Shown here in pieces: positions 9,501-18,619 of a stretch of DNA of 64,000 nucleotides. Made by a program: the position numbers and the translations under genes. Numbering within the stretch: the stretch's first letter is position 1; each line of letters begins with the position of its first letter. Origin of the DNA: an uncultured Clostridia bacterium (GTDB lineage Bacteria; Bacillota; Clostridia; Christensenellales; Borkfalkiaceae); assembly GCA_947629095.1 (NCBI GenBank), contig CANRCK010000001.1:62001-126000 (forward strand). The letters are read 5' to 3'. Below the pieces are notes generated by a model. It searched no databases. It saw only the letters and a program-made list of their open reading frames with translations, and had not been told where the DNA came from.

Positions 9501-10187
9501 ATGAATATACGGGACACGGACGAAAACATTTCGGCTTTTGTGATATCCATTGCGGCAATTCTGGCGGTTACTTTGGTAATTATCGTATCCGCTTCGGCGC
9601 TCGGCGGCGCAGAATTGGTTTTTAAACGCGATTTCTATTTCATATGCTATACTATAAGAGACAACGCCATGTCCGCGGACGCGATTTCGGATACGGTTTC
9701 GAGCTACGGGGGCGCCGGATATGTTTTGGAATACAAAGGAAATTACTACGTTACGGTTGCCTGCTACTACACCGAAAACGAAGCAAAAACAGTTAAAAAC
9801 AGTCTTTTGAGACGGGGGTTGAATTGTTCGGTTTTAAACGTGAGCACGGAAAAATACCCGATAAATCCCGCAGATTTAAAAAAATACAAAAAGCTTTATG
9901 AGGGCAATCTGAATACGCTCAACTCCCTTTCGGAACTGTGCTACGGCTGCGCAAATAAGCTGGATACGGGGGAACTGAACCAAAACTCGGCAAAAAATGT
10001 GAAAGAGAACGTAAAGAGCGGACTCAACGCACTTAAAAAAGCAAACCCCGCAAACTGTTTTACGGGAGAACTCGAGCGGCTTATCGCCGAGTGCGACGCA
10101 GACGGCGAAGGATATATACTTTCAAAGGATATGCGGAAATTGCAGATTGCGATTGCGGATTGCATTATAAATATAGACCTGTATTAA
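9501..10187 (+). CDS. Membrane-anchored protein with SPOR-like region
   Basis: One N-terminal TM; GGAGYVLEYKGNYYVTVACYYTENEAKTVKNSLLRRGLNCSVL resembles a SPOR-type repeat. Confidence 0.5.
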   Translation: MNIRDTDENISAFVISIAAILAVTLVIIVSASALGGAELVFKRDFYFICYTIRDNAMSADAISDTVSSYGGAGYVLEYKGNYYVTVACYYTENEAKTVKNSLLRRGLNCSVLNVSTEKYPINPADLKKYKKLYEGNLNTLNSLSELCYGCANKLDTGELNQNSAKNVKENVKSGLNALKKANPANCFTGELERLIAECDADGEGYILSKDMRKLQIAIADCIINIDLY

Positions 10188-10237
10188 GTTTTGTTACAAA
10201 ATTTTGTAAAAACCGCCCGGTTGCACATAATAGCGGT

Positions 10238-10924
10238 ATGAACAGAAAAATACCCGTACTTGCGGCGATGGCGCTTATTCTTGCTTTGTTCGTTGCGCTT
10301 TTAGACAATTATTTTTTGAACAACGATGCGGCGCCGACTTTTGCCGACGAACAAAAAAAGATTTATCTGACGTTCGACGACGGTCCGAGCGACAGAGTAA
10401 CGCCGAAAATTTTGGATATCCTGAAAAAAGAAAACGTGCCCGCTACGTTTTTTATTGTGGGCGCGCATGCCGAAAAACGGAAGGATGTGCTTAAAAGAAT
10501 ATACGACGAAGGGCATTCCATCGGGGTGCACTCCTATTCACATAAATACAATGAAATTTACAGCTCGCCGAGTGTTCTTTTAAAAGATATAGAACTGTGC
10601 AACGAGGTGATTTGCAGCGTTACGGGCAGCTTTACCGATTTATACCGCTTCCCCGGGGGAAGCTTTTCGGTTGCGCCGGAATTAAAGCAAGCCGTTCTGA
10701 ACCAAGGCTACAGGTGCGTGGACTGGAACGCGTCGTTTCGCGACAGCGAACTTAAAGATATGACTGCCGGGAAACTTTATACCGCGGCGCTGAACACCGT
10801 ATCAAATCCGGAAAGAATAGTTATGCTGGCGCACGATACTACTGATAAAATTGCCACGGCGGAAGCGCTTAAAGAAGTTATACGGCACTTTAAAAACAAA
10901 GGATATAAATTCGACAAGCTGTAA
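10238..10924 (+). CDS. Polysaccharide deacetylase (NodB domain)
   Basis: YLTFDDGPSDRVTPKILDILKKENVPATFFIVGAHA ... IGVHSYSHKYNEIY; start at MNRKIPVL (10238). Confidence 0.92.
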   Translation: MNRKIPVLAAMALILALFVALLDNYFLNNDAAPTFADEQKKIYLTFDDGPSDRVTPKILDILKKENVPATFFIVGAHAEKRKDVLKRIYDEGHSIGVHSYSHKYNEIYSSPSVLLKDIELCNEVICSVTGSFTDLYRFPGGSFSVAPELKQAVLNQGYRCVDWNASFRDSELKDMTAGKLYTAALNTVSNPERIVMLAHDTTDKIATAEALKEVIRHFKNKGYKFDKL

Positions 10925-10984
10925 TTTAAGCCTAAAAGGGGCGCGGATTAAAAAATACGCGCCCGTTGATTTTTTGGCGAACAG

Positions 10985-11641
10985 TTAACCTACGCCGTAT
11001 TGTTTGCGATATTCCTTCATTTTGCCGAGATATTCCTTGCCCTCTATTATGCCGCTCTCGATAGCCTCTATTATGTCAGCCATCGTAACTATGGAACAGA
11101 CCTTTACGCCGAACTCCGAATACACTTCCTGCACGGCGGAAAGGTTGCTCTCCAACCCCCTCTCCATTCTGTCTACGGAGATGACCATACCGACGATTTC
11201 GACCTTTGCCGCCGCGGCAAGCTTTGGAAGCATCTCCCTTAAAGCCTTGCCTGAGGTCATGACGTCCTCTATAATTATAACCTTTTCGCCGTCGGTAAGC
11301 TGCTTGCCTACAAACAGTCCGCCTTCGCCGTGGTCCTTTACTTCCTTCCTGTCAAAAGTATAATTTAAATCCAATCCGTGGTTGTTGTAGAGCGCAACGG
11401 CTGTTGTGACGGCAAGAGGTATGCCCTTGTAGGCGGGTCCTACGAGCGTTTGGGCTTGCAGACCGTTTTCAACTATGCAACGGGCGTAATACTCTCCGAG
11501 TTTTGCAAGCTGCGCACCCGATTTATAGTTGCCTGTGTTAATGAAATAAGGAGCTTTTCTGCCGCTCTTTAAGGTAAATTCCCCGAATTTGAGGACGCCG
11601 TTTTCCACCATAAATTTAATGAACTGCTGTTTGTTGGTCAT
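10985..11641 (-). CDS. pyrE: Orotate phosphoribosyltransferase
   Basis: PRPP loop VIIIEDVMTSGKALREM; within pyr cluster. Confidence 0.93.
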   Translation of the reverse strand: MTNKQQFIKFMVENGVLKFGEFTLKSGRKAPYFINTGNYKSGAQLAKLGEYYARCIVENGLQAQTLVGPAYKGIPLAVTTAVALYNNHGLDLNYTFDRKEVKDHGEGGLFVGKQLTDGEKVIIIEDVMTSGKALREMLPKLAAAAKVEIVGMVISVDRMERGLESNLSAVQEVYSEFGVKVCSIVTMADIIEAIESGIIEGKEYLGKMKEYRKQYGVG

Positions 11642-11650
11642 AATTTCTCC

Positions 11651-12562
11651 TTAATTTAACGTTAGCGTGTTTACAATTTGGTTTATGTCATTTATATTGT
11701 GCGCGTCAAGCCAGCCGTTTATGCCGCCGATTATTTTGGGCATTGCGTTGCCGTCCGAAAAATTTGCGGTGCCAACCTGAACTGCGCGGGCGCCCGCCAT
11801 CATGAATTCTATTGCGTCCGCAGCGCTTGAAATGCCGCCCATACCTATTACGGGAATTTTAACGGCGTGCGACGCTTCATAAACCATTCTTACGGCGATA
11901 GGTTTTATTCCCGCGCCCGAAACGCCGCCGGTGTTGTTTGCAAGCAGGGGCTTGCGGCGCTCGATGTCTATGACCATTCCCGTAAAGGTGTTTATAAGCG
12001 ATATACAGTCCGCCCCGCCCTCTTCCGCCGCGCGGGCGTTGGTTGGTATGCTTTCAACGTTCGGCGAAAGCTTTACGATGAGGGGCGTTTTATTCAAAGC
12101 CGATTTTGAAAGCTTTGTAACTTTGAAAATATTTTCGGGCTTTATGCCGAGAGCCATTCCACCCGAATGAACATTGGGGCAGGAAATATTCAGCTCTATC
12201 ATATCGACAAGCCCGTCGAGACGTGAACAGATTGTTCCGTAATCCTCCAACGTTCTGCCTGCGACATTGGCAATGATGACCACGCCCTTGCTCTTTAAAA
12301 AGGGTAGATCCTCTTTTATGAAGTGTTCAACGCCCGGGTTCTGCAAACCGACCGAATTTAAAATCACCGACGAACCCTCGGCTATTCTCGGCACGGAATT
12401 GCCGAGGCGGGGTTCGACGGTCGTGCCCTTTGTGGATATGCCGCCGAGCACGGAAATATCGTATAAAAGATTGTATTCCCTACCGAAGCCGAAAGTGCCG
12501 CTTGCCGCAATTACGGGGTTTTTGAATTTGACACCGCATATTTCAACCTGTAAATTTGCCAT
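11651..12562 (-). CDS. pyrD: Dihydroorotate dehydrogenase, class 1B catalytic subunit
   Basis: MANLQVEICGVKFKNPVIAASGTFGFG; NISCPNVHSGGMALG; start trimmed to 12562. Confidence 0.95.
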   Translation of the reverse strand: MANLQVEICGVKFKNPVIAASGTFGFGREYNLLYDISVLGGISTKGTTVEPRLGNSVPRIAEGSSVILNSVGLQNPGVEHFIKEDLPFLKSKGVVIIANVAGRTLEDYGTICSRLDGLVDMIELNISCPNVHSGGMALGIKPENIFKVTKLSKSALNKTPLIVKLSPNVESIPTNARAAEEGGADCISLINTFTGMVIDIERRKPLLANNTGGVSGAGIKPIAVRMVYEASHAVKIPVIGMGGISSAADAIEFMMAGARAVQVGTANFSDGNAMPKIIGGINGWLDAHNINDINQIVNTLTLN

Positions 12563-13323
12563 TATAGTTGCACCTCGTTTATATTGAATACGGGACCGTC
12601 GCGGCAGACGCGCGCATTCCCGCCGTCCGAAGTTTTGCACACGCAGACGAGACATGCTCCCATGCCGCAGCCCATTCTCTCCTCCAAAGATACAAAACAG
12701 GGAACTTTTATTTTTTCTTCTTCAAGCTTTTGTTTTAAAACCTTGAGCATTACGGGCGGTCCGCAGGCAATTATTACGTCCGCAGGAACGTTTGCGGCGT
12801 CCTTTAAATATGCGGAAACGACGTTACCACGTTCGCCATAGCTGCCGTCGTCGGTGGTGATGGTGAGCTTTTTGCTCTTTGCAAGCTCATTATAAAGACA
12901 TACGGCGTCAATATTTCTGAAACCGATATAAGAGTAGAAACTTTTGGTGCGATAGTGCTCCCTGATGGTGGCTATAAGCGGGAATATACCCACGCCGCCG
13001 CCTATGACTACGATATGCTCGTAATCGTCCACGTCGAACCAATTGCCGCAGGGCAATAAAGCCTGCAATTTTCTGCCCGGCTCCACGGTGGAGAGATATT
13101 TGGTGCCCCCGCCCTTAACCTGATAGCACACCGAAACGTCGTCGCCTTCAACCATGCATACGCCCAAAGGTCTGCGCAAAAGATTTGCGCCGTTGCCCGT
13201 GGACAGATTTACAAACTGTCCGCCGTGCATTGCGCCTGCGCCCTCGGGAAGGGTAAAAGTTATCATATAGATATTTTCGGCAATCTTTTTGTTGCTCTTT
13301 ACGGTTACGGATAAATCTTTCAT
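12562..13323 (-). CDS. pyrK: Dihydroorotate dehydrogenase electron transfer subunit
   Basis: FAD/NAD binding fold, C-terminal EERMGCGMGACLVCVCKT 2Fe-2S motif; adjacent to pyrD. Confidence 0.93.
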   Translation of the reverse strand: MKDLSVTVKSNKKIAENIYMITFTLPEGAGAMHGGQFVNLSTGNGANLLRRPLGVCMVEGDDVSVCYQVKGGGTKYLSTVEPGRKLQALLPCGNWFDVDDYEHIVVIGGGVGIFPLIATIREHYRTKSFYSYIGFRNIDAVCLYNELAKSKKLTITTDDGSYGERGNVVSAYLKDAANVPADVIIACGPPVMLKVLKQKLEEEKIKVPCFVSLEERMGCGMGACLVCVCKTSDGGNARVCRDGPVFNINEVQL

Positions 13324-14234
13324 CTGCCGAACTTTCCTATTGCGCTTTGCAAATCCTGCTGCATATCGAGGCAGGCTGCCCGTGCGGCTTCATAGTACGT
13401 CATACCGCTGTACTCCGGCTTTTTATATGCGCAAAGTATGCCGCGCGAAGAATTGACAATGCCGCCCAGACCGCGACCGTCAAAGCACACTTTGAGCATT
13501 TCCGCACTGCCGCCCTGCGCGCCGTATCCCGGAATCAGAAAGAAAGTATGCGGCATTTGCGCCCTGAGACGCACAGCTTCCCCGGGATGGGTTGCGCCGA
13601 CTACCGCGCCGACTTCGGAATAGCCGTACTTGCCTATAATATCCTTGCCCCATTCCGACACAAGCTCGCCCATATGCTCGTAGATGAATTTACCGTTATC
13701 GAGCCTGAGGTTTTGAAGTTCTCCGCTTGAGGGATTGGAGGTTTTTACAAGTATGAAAATGGATTTATCGTTGGCTTTTACGTCGTCGACAAAGGGCTTT
13801 ATGCCGTCGTAGCCGAGATAGCCGTTTACGGTGAGCATATCTGCGGGGAAAGCCTGCAAGGTTTTGCCGCCGAGCGCGGTTTTACCGAGGTAGGCTTTTG
13901 AATAGCAGCCTGCGGTGGAACCTATATCGTTGCGCTTACAGTCGGCGATTACCGTCATACCTCTGCCGCGGGCATAGTTAACGGTATAATTGAACGCGCG
14001 CAAACCCTCATAGCCGTACATTTCGTAGTAGGCGATCTGTACCTTTACTGCGGGAACTATATCGCACACTTTGTCGATTACGTTCATATTGAACTCGATT
14101 ATCCTTTCAGCCGCACCCTCGAATGTGGAAATATCCTCTTTCATTTCGTCGGGGAGATAGGAAAAATCGGTGTCAAGCCCCACGCAGGAGGGGTTTTGCA
14201 TTTTTATGATTTTATTGATCAATGAGTCTATCAT
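13320..14234 (-). CDS. pyrF: Orotidine 5'-phosphate decarboxylase (type 2)
   Basis: CVGLDTDFSYLP, VIADCKRNDIGSTA; in pyr operon. Confidence 0.93.
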   Translation of the reverse strand: MIDSLINKIIKMQNPSCVGLDTDFSYLPDEMKEDISTFEGAAERIIEFNMNVIDKVCDIVPAVKVQIAYYEMYGYEGLRAFNYTVNYARGRGMTVIADCKRNDIGSTAGCYSKAYLGKTALGGKTLQAFPADMLTVNGYLGYDGIKPFVDDVKANDKSIFILVKTSNPSSGELQNLRLDNGKFIYEHMGELVSEWGKDIIGKYGYSEVGAVVGATHPGEAVRLRAQMPHTFFLIPGYGAQGGSAEMLKVCFDGRGLGGIVNSSRGILCAYKKPEYSGMTYYEAARAACLDMQQDLQSAIGKFGR

Positions 14235-14295
14235 TTTTTATCCTCTCATATATTTTTTCACGCTTTATGACAAAACGGCGTAAAAACGCCGCTTT

Positions 14296-15564
14296 TTATT
14301 TGTTGCAATATTTTATTTCGCCGTCGACGATAGTATACTCCACAACGCCGTTGACGCAAAAGCCGTTGAAAGGCGTGTTTTTGCCCTTGGAAACAAACTT
14401 GCCGCCGTCTATTACATAACTTTTTGCAAAGTCCGCAACGGTTATGTCTGCAGGCGCGCCGACTTTAAGTTCGCCGCCCTCAAGCCCGAGAATTTTAGCG
14501 GGAGCAGCGCTCATTTTTTCAACGAGTGCAGACAGCGTGAGCTTGCCTGTTTTAACGAGGTAAGTATAGCCGAGGGCAAGACTCGTTTCAAGCCCGCTTA
14601 TGCCGAACGCCGCCAAATCGTACTCCGCCTGCTTGTCCTTTAAAGAATGGGGGGCATGGTCGGTGACTATGCAGTCCAGAGTTCCGTCCTGTAAGCCGCG
14701 GATAATCTCCTCAACGTCGCGCCTTTCGCGGAGGGGCGGATTGACCTTGGTAAAAGTATCAAAGGACGTTATAATATCGTCCGTCAAAATGAAGTAGTGC
14801 GGACATGTTTCGGCAGTGACCTTTACGCCGCGCGCCTTTGCGCTGCGGATAATTTCAACGCCGGAACAGGTTGAAACGTGGCAGATATGCACGGGGATAT
14901 CCAAACTTTCCGAAAGGGCGATTTCACGGGCTATCATAATGTCCTCGGCGGCGCGGGGACTGCCTTTAAGCCCTGTAACCGTGGAATTGAAGCCCTCGTT
15001 TACCACTCCGCCGTCGGCAAGATTTGCATCCTCGCAGTGGCACAGACATTTAAGCCCGAAACCGTTGGCATACTCCATTGCAAGGCGCATAATATAGGAA
15101 TTCATAACGGACTTGCCGTCGTCGCTCAGGGCAACGGCGCCCGCAGCTTTCATTTTGCCTATATCGGACAGCGTTTCGCCCTGTTCTCCCTTGGTGATAG
15201 AGCCTATGGGATGAACTTTGCAGAGATTGACCTCTTTTGCGCGGTTGAGAATATAATTTACGACCACCGCGTTGTCGCAGACGGGATTTGTATTCGGCAT
15301 ACAGCATACCTGCGTAACCCCGCCCTTCACCGCAGCGGCGGAACCGCTTTGGATATCTTCCTTGCTTTCGAACCCCGGCTCACGGAGATGAACGTGGATA
15401 TCGATAAGCCCGGGAAGCACATGCTTGCCGCTTACGTCGATAATTTTGCAATTTTCTTGGATTTGTTCGGCAATTTTTGAAATTTTGCCGTCTTTTATCA
15501 ATAAATCGGCTTTTGTTTCACCCTCGGGCGTAACCAAAATACCGTTTTTTATCAACAGCTTCAT
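14296..15564 (-). CDS. pyrC: Dihydroorotase
   Basis: DVSGKHVLPGLIDIHVHLREPGFESKEDIQSG; IVTDHAPHS. Confidence 0.96.
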   Translation of the reverse strand: MKLLIKNGILVTPEGETKADLLIKDGKISKIAEQIQENCKIIDVSGKHVLPGLIDIHVHLREPGFESKEDIQSGSAAAVKGGVTQVCCMPNTNPVCDNAVVVNYILNRAKEVNLCKVHPIGSITKGEQGETLSDIGKMKAAGAVALSDDGKSVMNSYIMRLAMEYANGFGLKCLCHCEDANLADGGVVNEGFNSTVTGLKGSPRAAEDIMIAREIALSESLDIPVHICHVSTCSGVEIIRSAKARGVKVTAETCPHYFILTDDIITSFDTFTKVNPPLRERRDVEEIIRGLQDGTLDCIVTDHAPHSLKDKQAEYDLAAFGISGLETSLALGYTYLVKTGKLTLSALVEKMSAAPAKILGLEGGELKVGAPADITVADFAKSYVIDGGKFVSKGKNTPFNGFCVNGVVEYTIVDGEIKYCNK

Positions 15565-16490
15565 AAGTTGTTCTCCCTGTATGCGGCAAGAAGCTTTAAA
15601 ACGCTTATCCTTACCGCAAGCCCGTTTGTGACCTGTTCGTTTATAAGGCTGGAATTGCCGTCGATAACCTCAGGAGTAAGTTCCACTCCCCTGTTGACGG
15701 GACCGGGATGAAGCACTACCGCGCCCGGTTTGGCGTATTTGAGCAAACCGTCGTTTACGCCGTAGAACTTTGCGTATTCCCCGAGTGAGGGAAACAGCCC
15801 GCCGTTCATTCTTTCAAGCTGAATTCTTAAACCCATCACGGCGTCTGCGCCGTCTATAGCCTCTTCGCGGGATTTGGCTATGTGCGCGCCGAGCTTATCC
15901 ATCTCCTTGGGGATCATCGTGCCGGGCGCATACATATACACCTCCGCACCGAGTTTTTTAAGCCCGAACAGATTGCTCAGAGCTACGCGGCTGTGCTTGA
16001 TATCGCCCAAAATCGCAACCTTTAGCCCGGCTATTTTACCGTAATGCTCTTTTAAGGTGAACATATCGAGAAGCGCCTGTGTGGGATGTTCGTGCATACC
16101 GTCGCCGCCGTTTATTACCGAGGCTTTTACATTTTCGGCAAGAAGCTTTGGAGCGCCTGCCATAGGGTGACGGATGGCTATAAAATCTACCTTTAAGGAA
16201 TCGAGCGTCCTGCCCGTGTCGACAAGCGTTTCGCCCTTTTGCACAGAACTTGTAGCCACGGAGATATTGACCTCGTTGGCGCCGGAATATTTGCCGGCAA
16301 GCTCGAACGAAGTGCGGGTTCTGGTGCTGTTCTCATAAAAAAGAGTGACTAAGGTTTTGCCCTTTAAATCGTAGGAGCATTTATTTTTGTCCTTTAATCG
16401 CTCTTTGGCTGCAACGGCGCCCTCGAGAATTTCGGAAATTTCTTCCGCAGAGAGATATTGCAGACCGAGTAAATCTTTGGATTTAAGCAT
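15561..16490 (-). CDS. pyrB: Aspartate carbamoyltransferase catalytic subunit
   Basis: YENSTRTRTSFELAGK; INGGDGMHEHPTQALLDMFT. Confidence 0.96.
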   Translation of the reverse strand: MLKSKDLLGLQYLSAEEISEILEGAVAAKERLKDKNKCSYDLKGKTLVTLFYENSTRTRTSFELAGKYSGANEVNISVATSSVQKGETLVDTGRTLDSLKVDFIAIRHPMAGAPKLLAENVKASVINGGDGMHEHPTQALLDMFTLKEHYGKIAGLKVAILGDIKHSRVALSNLFGLKKLGAEVYMYAPGTMIPKEMDKLGAHIAKSREEAIDGADAVMGLRIQLERMNGGLFPSLGEYAKFYGVNDGLLKYAKPGAVVLHPGPVNRGVELTPEVIDGNSSLINEQVTNGLAVRISVLKLLAAYRENNL

Positions 16491-16515
16491 TTGGTACCCT
16501 TTGATTTTCGGCAGA

Positions 16516-16542
16516 AAAAAAGCGGCAAAAGCCTTTTTGCCT
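16516..16542 (-). promoter_or_regulatory. Terminator-like attenuator in pyr operon leader
   Basis: Minus strand GGCAAAA-AGGC-TTTTGCC-GC-TTTTTTT located between the pyr promoter and pyrB start. Confidence 0.6.
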
Positions 16543-16563
16543 ACTTATTTACAAGTTTTATTT

Positions 16564-16593
16564 ATTATAACACAATACGGCGGGCATTGTAAA
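16564..16593 (-). promoter_or_regulatory. Predicted sigma-A promoter of pyr operon
   Basis: TTTACA - 18 nt - TATAAT on minus strand, upstream of the attenuator. Confidence 0.6.
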
Positions 16594-16610
16594 GCGCCAC
16601 GCCGTAAAAA

Positions 16611-17306
16611 TCATATAATTTTTTGCAAGGTGAAATCAACCTTGTCGCACGAGGTGAGAATGTATTCTATGCCGTCCTTTACGGTGCGGTAGGGAAAGTA
16701 CGCCTCGCCGTGAATGTGACCGAATACAACCTTTTCGGCGCCCTGCTCTTTGAACAGGTCTGTAAACAACGTATCGGGGAACTTGGGGGAGAAGGGCGGA
16801 TAGTGAATCATCACAATCAGCCTGTCCCCTTCCCGCCTCACTTTTTCCACTTCCTTAAAACAGAGTTTAAAGCGCTCGGCTTCCCGCAGATAAAGTTTTT
16901 CGTCGTCGGCTGTATAGTCTGCACAGCCCGGACAAGTCCACCCGCGCGAACCGCAGATTATCAAATTTTCAATCTTTATACAATCGTTCTGGAGAAAGAT
17001 AAAACTATCGTCGGGCGCGGCGCGGCGGAGCTTGGTTATACCGTTCCACCAATAGTCATGGTTGCCGCGGATGAAAATTTTTTTGCCGGGAAGCCCTGCA
17101 AGACTTTGTAAATCCTCCAACCCTTCCGAAAGGGAAAGTCCCCAGCTTATATCGCCGCAGACCAAAACGATATCGTCCCCCGATACCTTTTTAAGCCAGT
17201 CCGATTTGATTTTTTCCAAATGATTTTCCCACCCCGCGCCAAACACGTTCATGGGCTTTAAATTGTCCTTTGAAAGATGTAAATCGCTTATGGAAAATAC
17301 GTTCAT
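16611..17306 (-). CDS. Metallophosphoesterase (calcineurin-like)
   Basis: MNVFSISDLHLS, VCGDISWGL, FIRGNHDYWW, FGHIHGEAY. Confidence 0.92.
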   Translation of the reverse strand: MNVFSISDLHLSKDNLKPMNVFGAGWENHLEKIKSDWLKKVSGDDIVLVCGDISWGLSLSEGLEDLQSLAGLPGKKIFIRGNHDYWWNGITKLRRAAPDDSFIFLQNDCIKIENLIICGSRGWTCPGCADYTADDEKLYLREAERFKLCFKEVEKVRREGDRLIVMIHYPPFSPKFPDTLFTDLFKEQGAEKVVFGHIHGEAYFPYRTVKDGIEYILTSCDKVDFTLQKII

Positions 17307-17550
17307 AGCTATATTTTACCATACTTTACAAAAAATTTAAAGTGTTTTGGAAAACTTGATAAAAATAATCACAACGGGCGAATTTGTTGCAAAAACAGGC
17401 TATTATGTGTGACATAGTACTATTTAAACACCAAAAATAGTGGCTTCCTCCGCATTTTGCGGGGGAAGCCTGTATTTTTTTGATGACCGACAAAGATTAT
17501 AAGCCGGTCAGACAAAGGTTGTTTTTATCCGTTTATTTATATTTGCCGTG

Positions 17551-18207
17551 TTACTGGCAGGAGCAATTGCGCTGCTGGGGATACAGGGGCAATTCAAAGA
17601 AGCCCTGGCAAACTTCCTGCGAGTAGTCCTGCGCGGGCGGGATTGCACAGTAGCCGTAGCTGGGAACGAGAAGCTGTACGTCCACCACCACTTTGAGAAT
17701 GACCGTAATGCAACCGTTGGTTGTGAAGGTGCCGTCGGCATTGAAGGTTGCCTGCGCGCATACCGCCGAGGTCGCTGCCGTTATCCTATAAGGCATAATC
17801 GACGGAGCGGGCACGGACAGGAGAACATCCTGCGTGACGGTTATTGTGGAAGTTGCAGAACCTTCAACGCCGTTTGCGTCGGTGTAGAGCACTTCCACGG
17901 GAATTGCTATGGTTGCCTGCACTCTTGCGCAGCCGGGCTTTTCCCCAAGTCTTTCTACGTTCATACTCGTGATATCACCCATCGAAGAGAGTGATCTGGC
18001 GCTTATAAAAGTGAGCGGATATGTAGGATTAGCGGGTACGGGATCCGTGAGGGTGAGAGTTAAATTCTCCAACTGAATCTGCTTGATGCAGGCGTCGAAA
18101 ATCTTCTGTGCCTGAATGCAAACTTTTTCACACATTCCGTTCAACGGATTGCCCGATATTGTGCCGGGACATTTATCCGAATGAAAATTACTGGAAAAAA
18201 ATGACAT
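17551..18207 (-). CDS. Uncharacterised Cys-containing protein, possibly envelope/spore associated
   Basis: 218 aa, RBS-consistent start, beta-rich, Cys-containing at both termini (ends CSCQ), flanked by hairpin terminator at ~17442-17470. Confidence 0.6.
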   Translation of the reverse strand: MSFFSSNFHSDKCPGTISGNPLNGMCEKVCIQAQKIFDACIKQIQLENLTLTLTDPVPANPTYPLTFISARSLSSMGDITSMNVERLGEKPGCARVQATIAIPVEVLYTDANGVEGSATSTITVTQDVLLSVPAPSIMPYRITAATSAVCAQATFNADGTFTTNGCITVILKVVVDVQLLVPSYGYCAIPPAQDYSQEVCQGFFELPLYPQQRNCSCQ

Positions 18208-18282
18208 TTTTGACCTCCGTTATGGTTTCCGCGCGGGGAGCGCGGGTATATTTTATTATATGCTTTTAACCCCTGCGGGTGA

Positions 18283-18588
18283 CTATTCTTTGCCCGGAAT
18301 GAAAATTTTGCGGGTGGGATATAAAAGGCGGGCGCCGTTAAAGGCTTTTAAATACTCCTCCCCCACGCCGTACGCTTTGGCTATGCTCCCGTATGTTTCG
18401 AAAGGGCTAACCGTGTGGACGGTGCACTCCGGCAATTCAATGACTGCGCCTGCAAACACCGAGTTTGCGGGCGCCGAAAGTTCGTCCTCCACCGCTTGCC
18501 TTGTCTGCCCCGGTTTTATTCTGTAAAATTTGCCTTTTGAAAGTTCGAGCTTCATATACGCTGTCCCCACGGGCGGATTTTTTATCAA
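18283..18588 (-). CDS. LysM-domain protein
   Basis: YRIKPGQTRQAVEDEL...; HTVSPFETYGSIAKAYGVGEEYLKAFNGARLLYPTRKIFIPGKE LysM pattern. Confidence 0.75.
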   Translation of the reverse strand: MIKNPPVGTAYMKLELSKGKFYRIKPGQTRQAVEDELSAPANSVFAGAVIELPECTVHTVSPFETYGSIAKAYGVGEEYLKAFNGARLLYPTRKIFIPGKE

Positions 18589-18619
18589 TATATGCCTAAA
18601 AAGGGCAAAAAGTTCTAAA

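Noticed and set aside
14878-15480. 200-aa plus ORF antisense to pyrC
   Set aside because: pyrC is certain on the minus strand; shadow ORF.
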